From an uncultured Bacteroidales bacterium (GTDB lineage: Bacteria; Bacteroidota; Bacteroidia; Bacteroidales; UBA932), in contig ONSC01000001.1 in the NCBI GenBank assembly GCA_900320365.1, forward strand, positions 1-49,183: 49,183 bases of DNA, in the 5' to 3' direction. A model generated the notes under the pieces. The model had not been told where the DNA came from, did no database searches, and was given only the letters and a program-made list of their open reading frames with translations. Position numbers and translations under genes: made by a program. Of the stretch, positions 40,346 through 48,784 are shown piece after piece. Positions within the stretch are counted from its first letter, which is position 1. Every line of letters begins with the position of its first letter.

Positions 40346-41716
40346 TTATTTAATCATTTCTTTTTCAAGTTCTTCCAGAGATTTTCCCTTCGTCTCAGGC
40401 AGGTAACGAAGGAAATAGACCAAGGCAGCCACACATATTGCTGAATAAATCCAGAAGGTCCCACTGGTTCCTAGGCTACCGTTCAGCAATGGGAAGGATA
40501 AAGTCAATGTGAAACTACCGATCCAAAGGAAGAAAGTGGCGGTAGCCACGGCGACGGCACGTACCCGGTTAGGGAATATCTCCGCGATAAGCACCCACGT
40601 CACAGGACCTAGAGTCATCGCATAGCATGCGATGGCGAGGACGCAGAGGATGACCATGAATACTCCTTCAACATGAAAGAAATAGCAGCAGCCGAGGATC
40701 AAATAGATCCCAGCCAGTCCGCCGGCACCCATCAGCGTCAGGGCACGACGGCCCCATTTCTCCATCGTGAAGAGGGCCACAAACGTGAACACCAGGTTAG
40801 CTATGCCCGTGATTACAATGTTGATGAATGTGTTGTCCACGTCATATCCGGCACTTTGGAATATTTCCTGAGCGTAATTGAAGATGACATTCGTGCCGCA
40901 CCACTGTTGGAAAAACGCGATAACGCAACCAAGAAGGAGGACTTTGTGGAAAGGTTTGCTTAAGAGCAATTTGAGTCCCCCTTTTTCTTCCTGGGCGGCA
41001 TCTGCTTGGCTGGTGGTGAAGCGTTCCAATTCCTCCTCGGCATACCGGGTGCCGCCAATCCTTGTCAGGGTATTGGAAGCCTCTCTGGTTCGAGAGAAAA
41101 GAGCCTGCCAACGAGGACTCTCCGGAATAAAAAAGGACAGAAGCAAGAATGCGGCGGCTGGAAAAGCAGTAGCCCAGAACATCCAGCGCCAGCCGAGGGA
41201 AGCGTTCCAATCGGCGGAATGGGTTCCAGCGATCCTCCAGTTGACTATTTGGGCCGCAAGAATACCGATGACAATGGCCAATTGATTAAGGGTGACCAAC
41301 TTGCCGCGAATCGAAGTGGGAGCCACTTCCGCGATGTACATCGGGCTGAGCCCAGATGCCGTACCGATGGCTATACCTCCTATGAAACGGGCAGCCAGGA
41401 ACCATCTGAACTGGTTGAAGGCTCCGGTCCCGATGGATGATATCACGAAAATGAAAGCTGACAGGATCAGGAGAGGTTTCCTTCCGAACCGGTCTGTCAA
41501 GGCGCCGACAGTCAAAGCGCCTACCATGCAACCTGCAAGGGCGATACTGGTGGCCAGGCCAATGAGCAGGTTGTTGTCCGTGATTCCGAAGAATTGCTCA
41601 TAGAATATTTTCGCTCCTCCGATTACTACCCAGTCATAGCCAAAGAGAAGACCGCCCATTGCCGATACAATACAGACAAAATAGATGAATGGCTTGTTGA
41701 AAGCATACGTTCGCAT
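40346..41716 (-). CDS. sugar porter (MFS) family transporter
   Basis: A 456-residue protein with 12 predicted helices. Sugar-porter signatures are all present: GGLLFGYDWVVIGGA in helix 1, DRFGRKP between helices 2 and 3, RFIGGIAIGTASGLSPMYIA with EVAP, PESPRWQ before the central loop, the second GRR motif (EKWGRRALTL) and PETKGKSLEELE at the end. It is closest in style to XylE-like proton symporters, but the substrate is not set by these motifs. It is the first gene of the minus-strand sugar operon and diverges from the AraC-type regulator gene 161 bases away, which probably controls it. Confidence 0.93.
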   Translation of the reverse strand: MRTYAFNKPFIYFVCIVSAMGGLLFGYDWVVIGGAKIFYEQFFGITDNNLLIGLATSIALAGCMVGALTVGALTDRFGRKPLLILSAFIFVISSIGTGAFNQFRWFLAARFIGGIAIGTASGLSPMYIAEVAPTSIRGKLVTLNQLAIVIGILAAQIVNWRIAGTHSADWNASLGWRWMFWATAFPAAAFLLLSFFIPESPRWQALFSRTREASNTLTRIGGTRYAEEELERFTTSQADAAQEEKGGLKLLLSKPFHKVLLLGCVIAFFQQWCGTNVIFNYAQEIFQSAGYDVDNTFINIVITGIANLVFTFVALFTMEKWGRRALTLMGAGGLAGIYLILGCCYFFHVEGVFMVILCVLAIACYAMTLGPVTWVLIAEIFPNRVRAVAVATATFFLWIGSFTLTLSFPLLNGSLGTSGTFWIYSAICVAALVYFLRYLPETKGKSLEELEKEMIK

Positions 41717-41877
41717 TTCATTCCCGTTTTATGTGTCCCGTGGGGCCTGTGGTTAATACAAAGTTGCGATTTTTTCCTGACATGAAAAATGCAGTATCTA
41801 TAATAATAAATGGACGAAATAACATTGTCCATCAAATTAGAATTATTTCTATCTTTATGACTATCAAACCAACCACA

Positions 41878-42765
41878 ATGGCCATTCAACTGAAAGATGG
41901 ATTTAAGGGAAGCCGGATGATTGTACTGCCGACTTCCGTCCAAAAAGAAATGGAGCGAGGAGGAGTCACCTCCCTGCTCCATGTCACCGACATCGGCTAT
42001 TTCCCGCATGCCCGATATCACTTCAGACAACGTTCCGAAGGGGTCGACCAATACATCCTGATTTATTGCACGGATGGGAAAGGTTGGATCCAATGCGGCG
42101 AAACCAAGCATATTCTACGAGCCGGGACCTTTTTCATCATTCCACCTGGCATGCCTCATACTTATGGGGCGGATGACTTCGACCCGTGGAGCATATACTG
42201 GATCCATTTCACCGGAACCCTGGCCCACACATTCGGAGACGGCCACGACCGCATATGCGAGATCAGTTTCGCGGAGGATTCCAGAATATCCAACCGGCTT
42301 GATCTTTTCGAGGAAGTTTACAGATCATTGGAGGCCGGATATAGCAAGGCCCAATTGGAGTATTCCAGCGCAGCCTTATTCCATCTTCTCGGAACATTCA
42401 TCTATATCGACGCATTCAGGAGCAACGACTTAATGGATGAATCCGGATACAGCAGCATCATCCGATGCCGTCATTACATGATGGAGAATCTGGAGCGGAA
42501 AATATCCTTGAACGACATCTGCGGCTACCTGGGCTTCTCGACGTCATACTGTAACGCGCTATTCAAGAAATTCACCGGCATGTCTCCAGGCCAATATCTC
42601 CAGAACCTACGCATCCAGACAGCGGCTCATCTGATGGAGATCTCCACCATGAAGATCAACCAGATCTGCCACAAGGTCGGGATCGAAGACCCGTACTACT
42701 TCTCCCGCTTGTTTTCCAAGACTCTCGGAGTCTCTCCCAGCGAGTATCGGAAAAAGAAAAAGTGA
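41878..42765 (+). CDS. AraC family transcriptional regulator with N-terminal cupin domain
   Basis: A 295-residue regulator from ATG 41878 (MAIQLKDGFKGSRMIVLPTS), the usual N-terminus of this Bacteroidota AraC group; an ATG at 41857 in the same frame is a less likely start. The N-terminal half is a cupin sensor: DQYILIYCTDGKGWIQCGET and LRAGTFFIIPPGMPHTYGAD. The C-terminal DNA-binding domain has two helix-turn-helices: ISLNDICGYLGFSTSYCNAL and MKINQICHKVGIEDPYYFSR, ending LFSKTLGVSPSEYRKKK. It is divergent from the sugar porter, DUF5107 and GH2 genes and very probably controls them in response to the imported sugar. It ends five bases before the convergent phosphodiesterase-like gene. Confidence 0.9.
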   Translation: MAIQLKDGFKGSRMIVLPTSVQKEMERGGVTSLLHVTDIGYFPHARYHFRQRSEGVDQYILIYCTDGKGWIQCGETKHILRAGTFFIIPPGMPHTYGADDFDPWSIYWIHFTGTLAHTFGDGHDRICEISFAEDSRISNRLDLFEEVYRSLEAGYSKAQLEYSSAALFHLLGTFIYIDAFRSNDLMDESGYSSIIRCRHYMMENLERKISLNDICGYLGFSTSYCNALFKKFTGMSPGQYLQNLRIQTAAHLMEISTMKINQICHKVGIEDPYYFSRLFSKTLGVSPSEYRKKKK

Positions 42766-42770
42766 CTCGT

Positions 42771-43673
42771 CTATTCGAAGACGTCCATCGGGACTCCCCT
42801 CCAGCTGTTCGGAGTTTGGAGATGGAATATCTTGGCGATTGTGGCTGCCATATCGTACTGAATCATAGGCTCAGTGATCTCGTGGCCTTTCTTGATACCC
42901 TTGCCCCAAATGACGAAAGGAGTCTCTATCTCGTTTGTGGCGTCGCCTCCGTGGCTGGTTCCCTCATGGCCATGATCGGAAGACAGGATAATGATGCTGT
43001 CATCGTAGATACCAGCTTCCTTGACAGCGTCCACAATCCTCTTCACACGACCGTCGACAGCGGTCAGTTCAGCGTAATATTCATCAGAACCCTGGCCATA
43101 ACCATGTCCGGCGTGATCGAGAGCGTCGATGTGGATGAAGCAGAACAAAGGTTTTTTCTCTTTGATGTACTTGGCGCTCTCCTCGACTATTGATTCAGGA
43201 TGACCGGAAGGATTATCAATGGCTTTCTCGTAACTCACACATTGGAGATCCACATAGTTGCGGACATCACCCCACTCACAGACGACACCTGTCTCAGCAT
43301 CCGGCCTCTCCTGCCTCAGCAAATGGAATAGAGTCGGCTGGGCGTTATGCTCCGTCAGGCCTATAGGCTTGAACGTGGGCTCTTTCTCATTCCCTTTAAT
43401 GCCAGAGAACTCCACAGGAGTGCCATTCAGCATAGCCGCCCAGTTGGGACCACTGACTGAAGGCCGTACCGTACGCTTGTACAGCGTGTAAGACCCTTCT
43501 TTCATCATCTCTTTCATAAAGGGGGCATTACCTTTCTCCATGCACCAAGTGCCCCATCCGTCAAGACCGATGACAATAACATGCCCAGCAATGTCCTTAG
43601 GGCTCTCATTCTTGCTCTGGCACGCTCCGAAGACCAGCAGCGCAGCCATCATAAAAAACAATCCTTTCCTCAT
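42771..43673 (-). CDS. alkaline phosphatase superfamily lipoprotein (phosphodiesterase/pyrophosphatase type)
   Basis: A 300-residue protein with lipoprotein signal MRKGLFFMMAALLVFGACQS. The fold marks of the type I phosphodiesterase/nucleotide pyrophosphatase family are present: HVIVIGLDGWGTW with the first metal Asp, the nucleophile region RTVRPSVSGPNWAAMLNG (Ser/Thr), IHIDALDHAGHGYG with Asp and two His, LSSDHGHEGTSHGG with Asp-His, and the final ETPFVIWGKGIKKG. The zinc ligands appear complete, so activity on phosphate esters outside the cytoplasm is likely; the substrate is unknown. It converges with the AraC gene and is separated from the DUF3857 gene upstream by 29 bases. Confidence 0.88.
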   Translation of the reverse strand: MRKGLFFMMAALLVFGACQSKNESPKDIAGHVIVIGLDGWGTWCMEKGNAPFMKEMMKEGSYTLYKRTVRPSVSGPNWAAMLNGTPVEFSGIKGNEKEPTFKPIGLTEHNAQPTLFHLLRQERPDAETGVVCEWGDVRNYVDLQCVSYEKAIDNPSGHPESIVEESAKYIKEKKPLFCFIHIDALDHAGHGYGQGSDEYYAELTAVDGRVKRIVDAVKEAGIYDDSIIILSSDHGHEGTSHGGDATNEIETPFVIWGKGIKKGHEITEPMIQYDMAATIAKIFHLQTPNSWRGVPMDVFE

Positions 43674-43702
43674 AATTCTTTCTTTAATATATTGATATTT
43701 AG

Positions 43703-45238
43703 TTATTTCTTAACAACAATCCTACGATAGGCATCGTCCTTCAACAAATTGATCTGGGAGCGGAAGGACGCATATTCCTTGACTGGAATAATGGTCTTGT
43801 TGAATTTCGCCTCCCTTGTGTAGACAGCCTTGTTTCCATTGACTGTGAGACTGACTTTAACCGTACCAACCGGACTGGACAAGGTTTTCACAAACGGCTC
43901 GGAAACTATCGTTCCTTCAGGGGCCGTAATCCTGTAAGTCACCTTCTCATCGAGGGTGGAAGGAATCTCGAAAGGATAATTCCTTGACGAGTTCAGGGAA
44001 CGTATTCTCCAGGAGTCAAAGCCTTTGAATGCGGTCGGAATGCTGAAAACCATATAGTTCCCCGCATCAACAGCCTTACTGGGATCCAATGTGACTTCCT
44101 CGTCGATGTTGACAGTAGCGGAAGCCTCAGGGACAGCGACCGGGCCTTCAGGAGATAAAACCTGTAGACGCCCCGCAAGTTCAGACTCATCACGGGAGAA
44201 AGGACCTGCGGGAGAGTAAAACTTGCCGCAAGCCTTGATCCACATCGAACCGGAAAGGGTTTGAAGGCAAGGGGGGCAGCCATAATCAAACATGGCCCCT
44301 GGAACAGCGTCAATCCCAGCTGCAGAGGCAAGGCTCAACATCAGAGCGGTCTTCTCTTCAAATGTTCCATAGGCGGTTCTTACCACATCAGAAGGCTTCC
44401 TCACCTTACCCGCTTGATAGAGGGGAAGGGCACACATACCTAGATTCTCCGCCATCCACATTGAGATAGCTCCCATTTTCTCACTATCCGAGGTCTTTCC
44501 CTCACATATCTTGGCGGCCAAGGTGGACATGTCCTCCTTTGGAAGAAGATTGAATAACGATGCCGCACCTGCCCCCGGATCAATTGAAGCGTAGATGTAA
44601 GGAGTGTCGTCAACAGGTGTGAATGGCTCGGCGATTCTCGCGGGAATCCCGGAAGCCTTTATGGTGTACACATTCCCTTCCCTGGAGACTTTCGCCCCCA
44701 TGTTATCCTTGACCGTCAACTCTTTCCCGGCAGGAACCTCAACAGTCAGAGTGTAATCCTTGACTGGGGAGACATCGTTGAATCTCTTGAAAATATCCTG
44801 GGAACCAGGGAAGCCGGGTTTCGTAGTGATCGTGTAATCCAATGAGATCACGGCACCGGGCTCAAGACCGGTGTGGGTCACGACCATCTCCTTGATATGA
44901 TTGTAGGCAGGAGCGTCCGCCGCAGCTGACGGCAACACTTCATTCAAGGCGTTCGGTGGAAGCGGGATAACCGTCTCGTCCGCCTGTACGGTATGGCAAC
45001 CGTCAATGGAAAGCGTCTGGAACTCTGGATTGTAAACGATGAACGTCTCACCGTAGAGATTGTGGATAGAATAGAAGGTGTTGACCTTCAACTCTTTGTG
45101 TTGTTTGTACACAACAGAGCCATCAGCCCCGAAGGAATATTTCTCCCTCAAGACAAGGAATTCTCCCTCAGACTTCTGGGCGAAAAGCCCGGTGGCTATC
45201 ATGATCCCTGAAAGCAGGGTGAATATAGTCTTTCTCAT
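43703..45238 (-). CDS. DUF3857 protein with a degenerate transglutaminase-like domain
   Basis: A 511-residue secreted protein (signal MRKTIFTLLSGIMIATGLFA, cut near AQKSE). The DUF3857 domain spans roughly 25-230 (FSIHNLYGETFIVY, VVTHTGLEPGAVISLDYTIT), followed by a transglutaminase-like domain. Compared with its neighbour, the active-site line that should read GVCKDKA is YGTFEEKTALM with Phe293 instead of Cys; the His position reads MWIKACG and the Asp position YSPAGP, so all three catalytic residues are gone. A beta domain closes the protein. It probably binds rather than cuts or links substrates. It follows its active paralogue after seven bases and may act with it. Confidence 0.85.
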   Translation of the reverse strand: MRKTIFTLLSGIMIATGLFAQKSEGEFLVLREKYSFGADGSVVYKQHKELKVNTFYSIHNLYGETFIVYNPEFQTLSIDGCHTVQADETVIPLPPNALNEVLPSAAADAPAYNHIKEMVVTHTGLEPGAVISLDYTITTKPGFPGSQDIFKRFNDVSPVKDYTLTVEVPAGKELTVKDNMGAKVSREGNVYTIKASGIPARIAEPFTPVDDTPYIYASIDPGAGAASLFNLLPKEDMSTLAAKICEGKTSDSEKMGAISMWMAENLGMCALPLYQAGKVRKPSDVVRTAYGTFEEKTALMLSLASAAGIDAVPGAMFDYGCPPCLQTLSGSMWIKACGKFYSPAGPFSRDESELAGRLQVLSPEGPVAVPEASATVNIDEEVTLDPSKAVDAGNYMVFSIPTAFKGFDSWRIRSLNSSRNYPFEIPSTLDEKVTYRITAPEGTIVSEPFVKTLSSPVGTVKVSLTVNGNKAVYTREAKFNKTIIPVKEYASFRSQINLLKDDAYRRIVVKK

Positions 45239-45245
45239 GGCTTCT

Positions 45246-47201
45246 CTACTTTATGACCAACGTTTTTTCCTCTATCGCAATCCATGCGCCGACAGCATCC
45301 TTGAAGCCAGGGTAGTCTTCCGCCTCATAAACCCTCTTCTTGAGAGCGATCGAGGAGGCGATATTGACAACACTCCCCTTTTGGGAAATCTTCCCGGTGA
45401 AGTCAGCGGCCTCGCTGGAAGAACTCCCTTCAGATGCGGAAGTCAAGAGCATACCTTTCGGAACCGTCACATTCTCATTGGCTTCCACAAGTCTGGAGCA
45501 GGAATCCTTAAAACCGAACTCCCTCTCGGGAAGGTTGGTATTAACCCTCAGGAAGGTCTTGACCCTGTTGTACAGACGCCCGGACACGGGCTTATAAAGC
45601 AACGCGCCATCAGAAGTCTTGGCCGCATAAGACGGTATAGAGAACTTGGCGGTGATCTTTATCGGAGCGTCGAGGTAGTAATCCGGAGTTTTGCCGTAAT
45701 TGACACTGATCATCTTGGCCTCTGGATCGATCGAGAGTATCTCGTTCTCCATGGCTTTTTGCCAATTGGCCACATAGCCTTTGGTAAAGGGATTGCGCAC
45801 AGCGGCGTCAGACTGGCCTTCAGCCGTCACGGTATATTCTCCTGTCAGGTTACCGTCCTTGTCAAGAACTGTCTTGACAGTGAGCCTGAGATAGTGGTTC
45901 TCAGGAGCGGAGACCGGTGTCAGGAGCAACGGGGAGCCCTCCGGAAGGCCGGGAAGGTAGTTTTGCTGCTGCTCGGCGCTGGACCAGTTCTCTCTGGTGA
46001 ATGGCACCCAGGTCGGATCCAATGGCTCATAGACTCCGCTGGAACGCTTAACTACAACCACGCAATGGTTGAAATGGTCGGCCGGAATACTCTCAATCCT
46101 GGATCCGGCCATGGTCATAGCCGGATGGGCCTCAAAACCAGCGGCACGGAGCATGGTGACGAGCATCGACGCCTTATCTTTACATACACCGCAGCGGTCG
46201 GTGAAATTCATCTTGGCATTATGGAGGGTATAGCCCTCACCCTCGCCCATGGATATTCCTGAATAACGCATATAATCGGCCACCCAGTGAGTCAGAAGCC
46301 ATATTTTACGACTCTCATCAGTGACTCCCTTCAGAATCTCACGGACCTTCTTCTCCACCTCGGGAGTCGGAATGAAGCTGCCGTAATCCTCATTGACACC
46401 ACTGAACCATACGGACTTGTCCTCCCAACGGTCTGTAGAGGATAGCATAAGCTTCGGAGCGACATCGTAGAGATCCACCATGTTCGGCTCCCTTTTGAAA
46501 GGCTTGGCATCGGAGACAGTGAACGTCAACAGTTTCCGGTCACCATCAACCCTCGTGGAGGAATGGCACTCACCCTGGTAGAACTCATACTGGACATCCT
46601 TGTCCCTCGGCACATCCAAGGTGTAGACCTTGGTGACAGTAGGATAAGTCACCCAGAACGGGACGATGTCGTAGAAGTTGCCCCGCATCGGAGGAATGAA
46701 TCTGTCCTCATCGTCAGGCATTGAGGCGAGCAAGGCGTAGGTGAACCCTTTCTTGTTGATCCTGTAGTCGACAACGTCACCTGGATCAAGCTCCCCTACC
46801 TCAGCCATAATCTGCCTGGCACCCCAGTATATCATCCTGGCGGGTGCGGCATAGTCACATACAGTACCGAGATCTATGGTCTTGACAGAGCCATCCGCCT
46901 TGTAGACTTTGACGTCCTTGAAGACGGCCAGAGCTGTAAGCGGATCATAGTCATACTTCAAGACCCTATGGGCCAGGGCTCCGGCCTTGGTCTGGATCTT
47001 CACGACATGGTGGATGTCGAAACTCCCGGATCCTGAATCTTTGAAACGCACGCCAGTACTGTCCAGGAGCACCACCGCATCGCTCCGGGAAAGCTCAGGC
47101 TGCCTGGCGAGCTTTTTCTCCAGGGCACGCCAAGACTGGGCTGGAACGGGAATGGAAATGGAAATGGCGGCGAGAAGCGCCGCCAATAAAACTTTTCTCA
47201 T
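45246..47201 (-). CDS. DUF3857 protein with an intact transglutaminase-like domain
   Basis: A 651-residue secreted protein (signal MRKVLLAALLAAISISIPVP, cut near AQSW). The DUF3857 domain (about 40-240) contains VVKIQTKAGALAHRVLKYDY and GELDPGDVVDYRINKKGF. The transglutaminase domain follows with the full triad: Cys340 in DRCGVCKDKASM, His379 in DHFNHCVVVV and Asp395 in YEPLDPTWVP. A C-terminal DUF2569-like beta region completes the protein. These proteins are common in Bacteroidota envelopes; the fold can act as a peptidase or cross-linking enzyme and substrates are unknown. It is followed by its degenerate paralogue and preceded by the Gfo/Idh gene with a 12-base gap, in one minus-strand run. 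Confidence 0.88.
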   Translation of the reverse strand: MRKVLLAALLAAISISIPVPAQSWRALEKKLARQPELSRSDAVVLLDSTGVRFKDSGSGSFDIHHVVKIQTKAGALAHRVLKYDYDPLTALAVFKDVKVYKADGSVKTIDLGTVCDYAAPARMIYWGARQIMAEVGELDPGDVVDYRINKKGFTYALLASMPDDEDRFIPPMRGNFYDIVPFWVTYPTVTKVYTLDVPRDKDVQYEFYQGECHSSTRVDGDRKLLTFTVSDAKPFKREPNMVDLYDVAPKLMLSSTDRWEDKSVWFSGVNEDYGSFIPTPEVEKKVREILKGVTDESRKIWLLTHWVADYMRYSGISMGEGEGYTLHNAKMNFTDRCGVCKDKASMLVTMLRAAGFEAHPAMTMAGSRIESIPADHFNHCVVVVKRSSGVYEPLDPTWVPFTRENWSSAEQQQNYLPGLPEGSPLLLTPVSAPENHYLRLTVKTVLDKDGNLTGEYTVTAEGQSDAAVRNPFTKGYVANWQKAMENEILSIDPEAKMISVNYGKTPDYYLDAPIKITAKFSIPSYAAKTSDGALLYKPVSGRLYNRVKTFLRVNTNLPEREFGFKDSCSRLVEANENVTVPKGMLLTSASEGSSSSEAADFTGKISQKGSVVNIASSIALKKRVYEAEDYPGFKDAVGAWIAIEEKTLVIK

Positions 47202-47213
47202 ATTATGAATTAA

Positions 47214-48551
47214 CTAGACCTCAACGCTGTAGCCAGGGCGATACTGATAATGCAGCAGCTTGGTGGCCTCAGGATCGTTCATGAATTTCTGAACAATCGG
47301 GTTCCAAACGACAGGTCTTCCGAGATCCATGGCGATGTTGCCGAGGTTGCAGACTGTGCATGATGAATGGCCTACTTCCACAGGGACGTTAGGATCGATC
47401 CTGGACTTGATGGCCTCGATGAAAGCCCTATGGTGGCCAACCTTAGTCTCGTAAGGAACAGAGTCGTCACCTGCTGCCCCCTTCATCTCGAGTTTCTTAT
47501 TGGAAGCCTCGTACTTGCCGCGGGATACCTTGATCCAACCATCCTCTCCATAAACCTGCACACCAGGAGTGGTTCCGTCAAACGGTTCCTCAGTCACGAT
47601 TATACCGTTGTCATATTTGTAGGTCAGATGGTCGTAGAAGCTGTAACCGGCAGGGATAATCTCCACAGGGCCATTGCCATCCTTTCCGATCATCCACTGC
47701 GCGATGTCGAACATGTGTGCTCCCCAGTCAGTCATGAGGCCACCACCCATAGGTTTGTACCATCTCCATGCGCCCCAAAGCTGCTCATTGTGCTCGTCAC
47801 TAACAATAGGATCGAGATTGGAGTGGTAATACACGGATGTCGGAAGAGGTCCGAGCCATTTGTCCCAGTTAAGTCCCGCGGGGACCTCCATCTTAGGAAG
47901 GTTGCAAGGGACGGGGGCAGCGGAATACGGGTTGACATCGTTGCGGCCGACATAAACCTTGATCTTCTGGATCTGGCCGAGGTCTCCCTCACGGGCATGG
48001 GTCGCCGCCAGTAAGAACTCATCGCTTGAACGCTGCTGGCTACCGACCTGGAGGATACGGTTGTATTTGCGAACAGCCTTCACAAGCTGCTGGCCCTCGT
48101 AAATTGTCAAGGTCATAGGTTTCTCAAGATACACATCCTTCCCTGCCTTGCAAGCCGCGATAGCTATGATGGCATGCTGGTGATCCGGGACAGCTATCAC
48201 AACCGCATCAACATCGGGGCGGGCCAAGACATCCTGATAGTCCTCATAGACATCGACCTTGACCTTCTTCTCGCCTTTTTCCTGATAATACTTTGTGACT
48301 CTCTTGACGAAACGATCCCTCTTGATGTCATAGACGTCGCAACCGGCGACCACACGGACATCATCCATTGACATGAAACCGCTCAGCAAGTACATCGCCT
48401 GCTGTCCGAGGCCGATGAAACCCATGTTGATTTTACCATTAGCGGACTTTTTGGCCGCCTTGGGGGCAGCCGACGCACCGACTATGCCAGCTGGCATCAT
48501 GATGCCGGCGGCTCCGATAGCGGAAGCTTTCAAGAAATCTCTACGTACCAT
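47214..48551 (-). CDS. Tat-exported Gfo/Idh/MocA family oxidoreductase
   Basis: A 445-residue protein starting MVRRDFLKASAIGAAGIMMP, a Tat signal (RRDFLK). The Rossmann domain has INMGFIGLGQQAMYLLSG as nucleotide loop, VVAGCDVYD, VDAVVIAVPDHQHAIIAIAA and the family Lys in DVYLEKPMTLTIYEG (the EKP motif). The C-terminal alpha/beta domain has GGGLMTDWGAHMFDIAQWMI with the catalytic-type His. Secreted Gfo/Idh proteins with bound NAD are frequent in gut Bacteroidota, and some act as glycoside hydrolases of the GH109 type; which reaction applies here is not shown. A near-consensus promoter precedes it and it leads a minus-strand run into the DUF3857 pair. Confidence 0.9.
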   Translation of the reverse strand: MVRRDFLKASAIGAAGIMMPAGIVGASAAPKAAKKSANGKINMGFIGLGQQAMYLLSGFMSMDDVRVVAGCDVYDIKRDRFVKRVTKYYQEKGEKKVKVDVYEDYQDVLARPDVDAVVIAVPDHQHAIIAIAACKAGKDVYLEKPMTLTIYEGQQLVKAVRKYNRILQVGSQQRSSDEFLLAATHAREGDLGQIQKIKVYVGRNDVNPYSAAPVPCNLPKMEVPAGLNWDKWLGPLPTSVYYHSNLDPIVSDEHNEQLWGAWRWYKPMGGGLMTDWGAHMFDIAQWMIGKDGNGPVEIIPAGYSFYDHLTYKYDNGIIVTEEPFDGTTPGVQVYGEDGWIKVSRGKYEASNKKLEMKGAAGDDSVPYETKVGHHRAFIEAIKSRIDPNVPVEVGHSSCTVCNLGNIAMDLGRPVVWNPIVQKFMNDPEATKLLHYQYRPGYSVEV

Positions 48552-48577
48552 GTTTCAGTGTTTAATCATTGATATCG

Positions 48578-48585
48578 TAAATATA
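48578..48585 (-). promoter_or_regulatory. putative -7 element before the Gfo/Idh gene
   Basis: On the minus strand TATATTTA is one base off TAnnTTTG and lies 27 bases before the ATG at 48551. No clear -33 box. Confidence 0.3.
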
Positions 48586-48713
48586 AGAAAATTTTATGAA
48601 ATTATTCATCACGAAGAACGGTCTTTGGCACGGAAATGGTATATTCTTAAAACGACATAATTTTTTACCCATAAACCAAAAACTGACTCAATAGTTATTT
48701 CATAAGTATTGGA

Positions 48714-48751
48714 CAAAAAAACGGAAACCTGTCGAGAGACACGTTTCCGTT
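48714..48751 (-). terminator. hairpin with terminator form on the minus strand
   Basis: Arms AACGGAAAC (48720-48728) and GTTTCCGTT (48743-48751) enclose an inner stem TGTC/GACA with loop GAGA, one C-C mismatch between them. On the minus strand the hairpin is followed by seven T (complement of 48715-48721), the form of a rho-independent terminator. No minus-strand gene in the window needs it, since the gene to its right is on the plus strand. Confidence 0.55.
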
Positions 48752-48759
48752 ATATTGTT

Positions 48760-48767
48760 TATATTTG
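48760..48767 (+). promoter_or_regulatory. putative -7 promoter element of the NamZ-like gene
   Basis: TATATTTG matches TAnnTTTG fully and lies 17 bases before the ATG at 48785. The hairpin at 48714-48751 occupies the -33 region, so the site may also be an operator. Confidence 0.5.
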
Positions 48768-48784
48768 TTCAAACTGTACCGATT

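Noticed and set aside
45078..46262. Plus-strand ORF of 394 codons
   Set aside because: It lies antisense to the intact transglutaminase gene and its neighbour; no domain, no start context, and the minus frame has clear motifs.
48373..48660. Plus-strand ORF of 95 codons with Ala/Pro-rich reading
   Set aside because: Shadow of the Tat signal and nucleotide loop of the Gfo/Idh gene.
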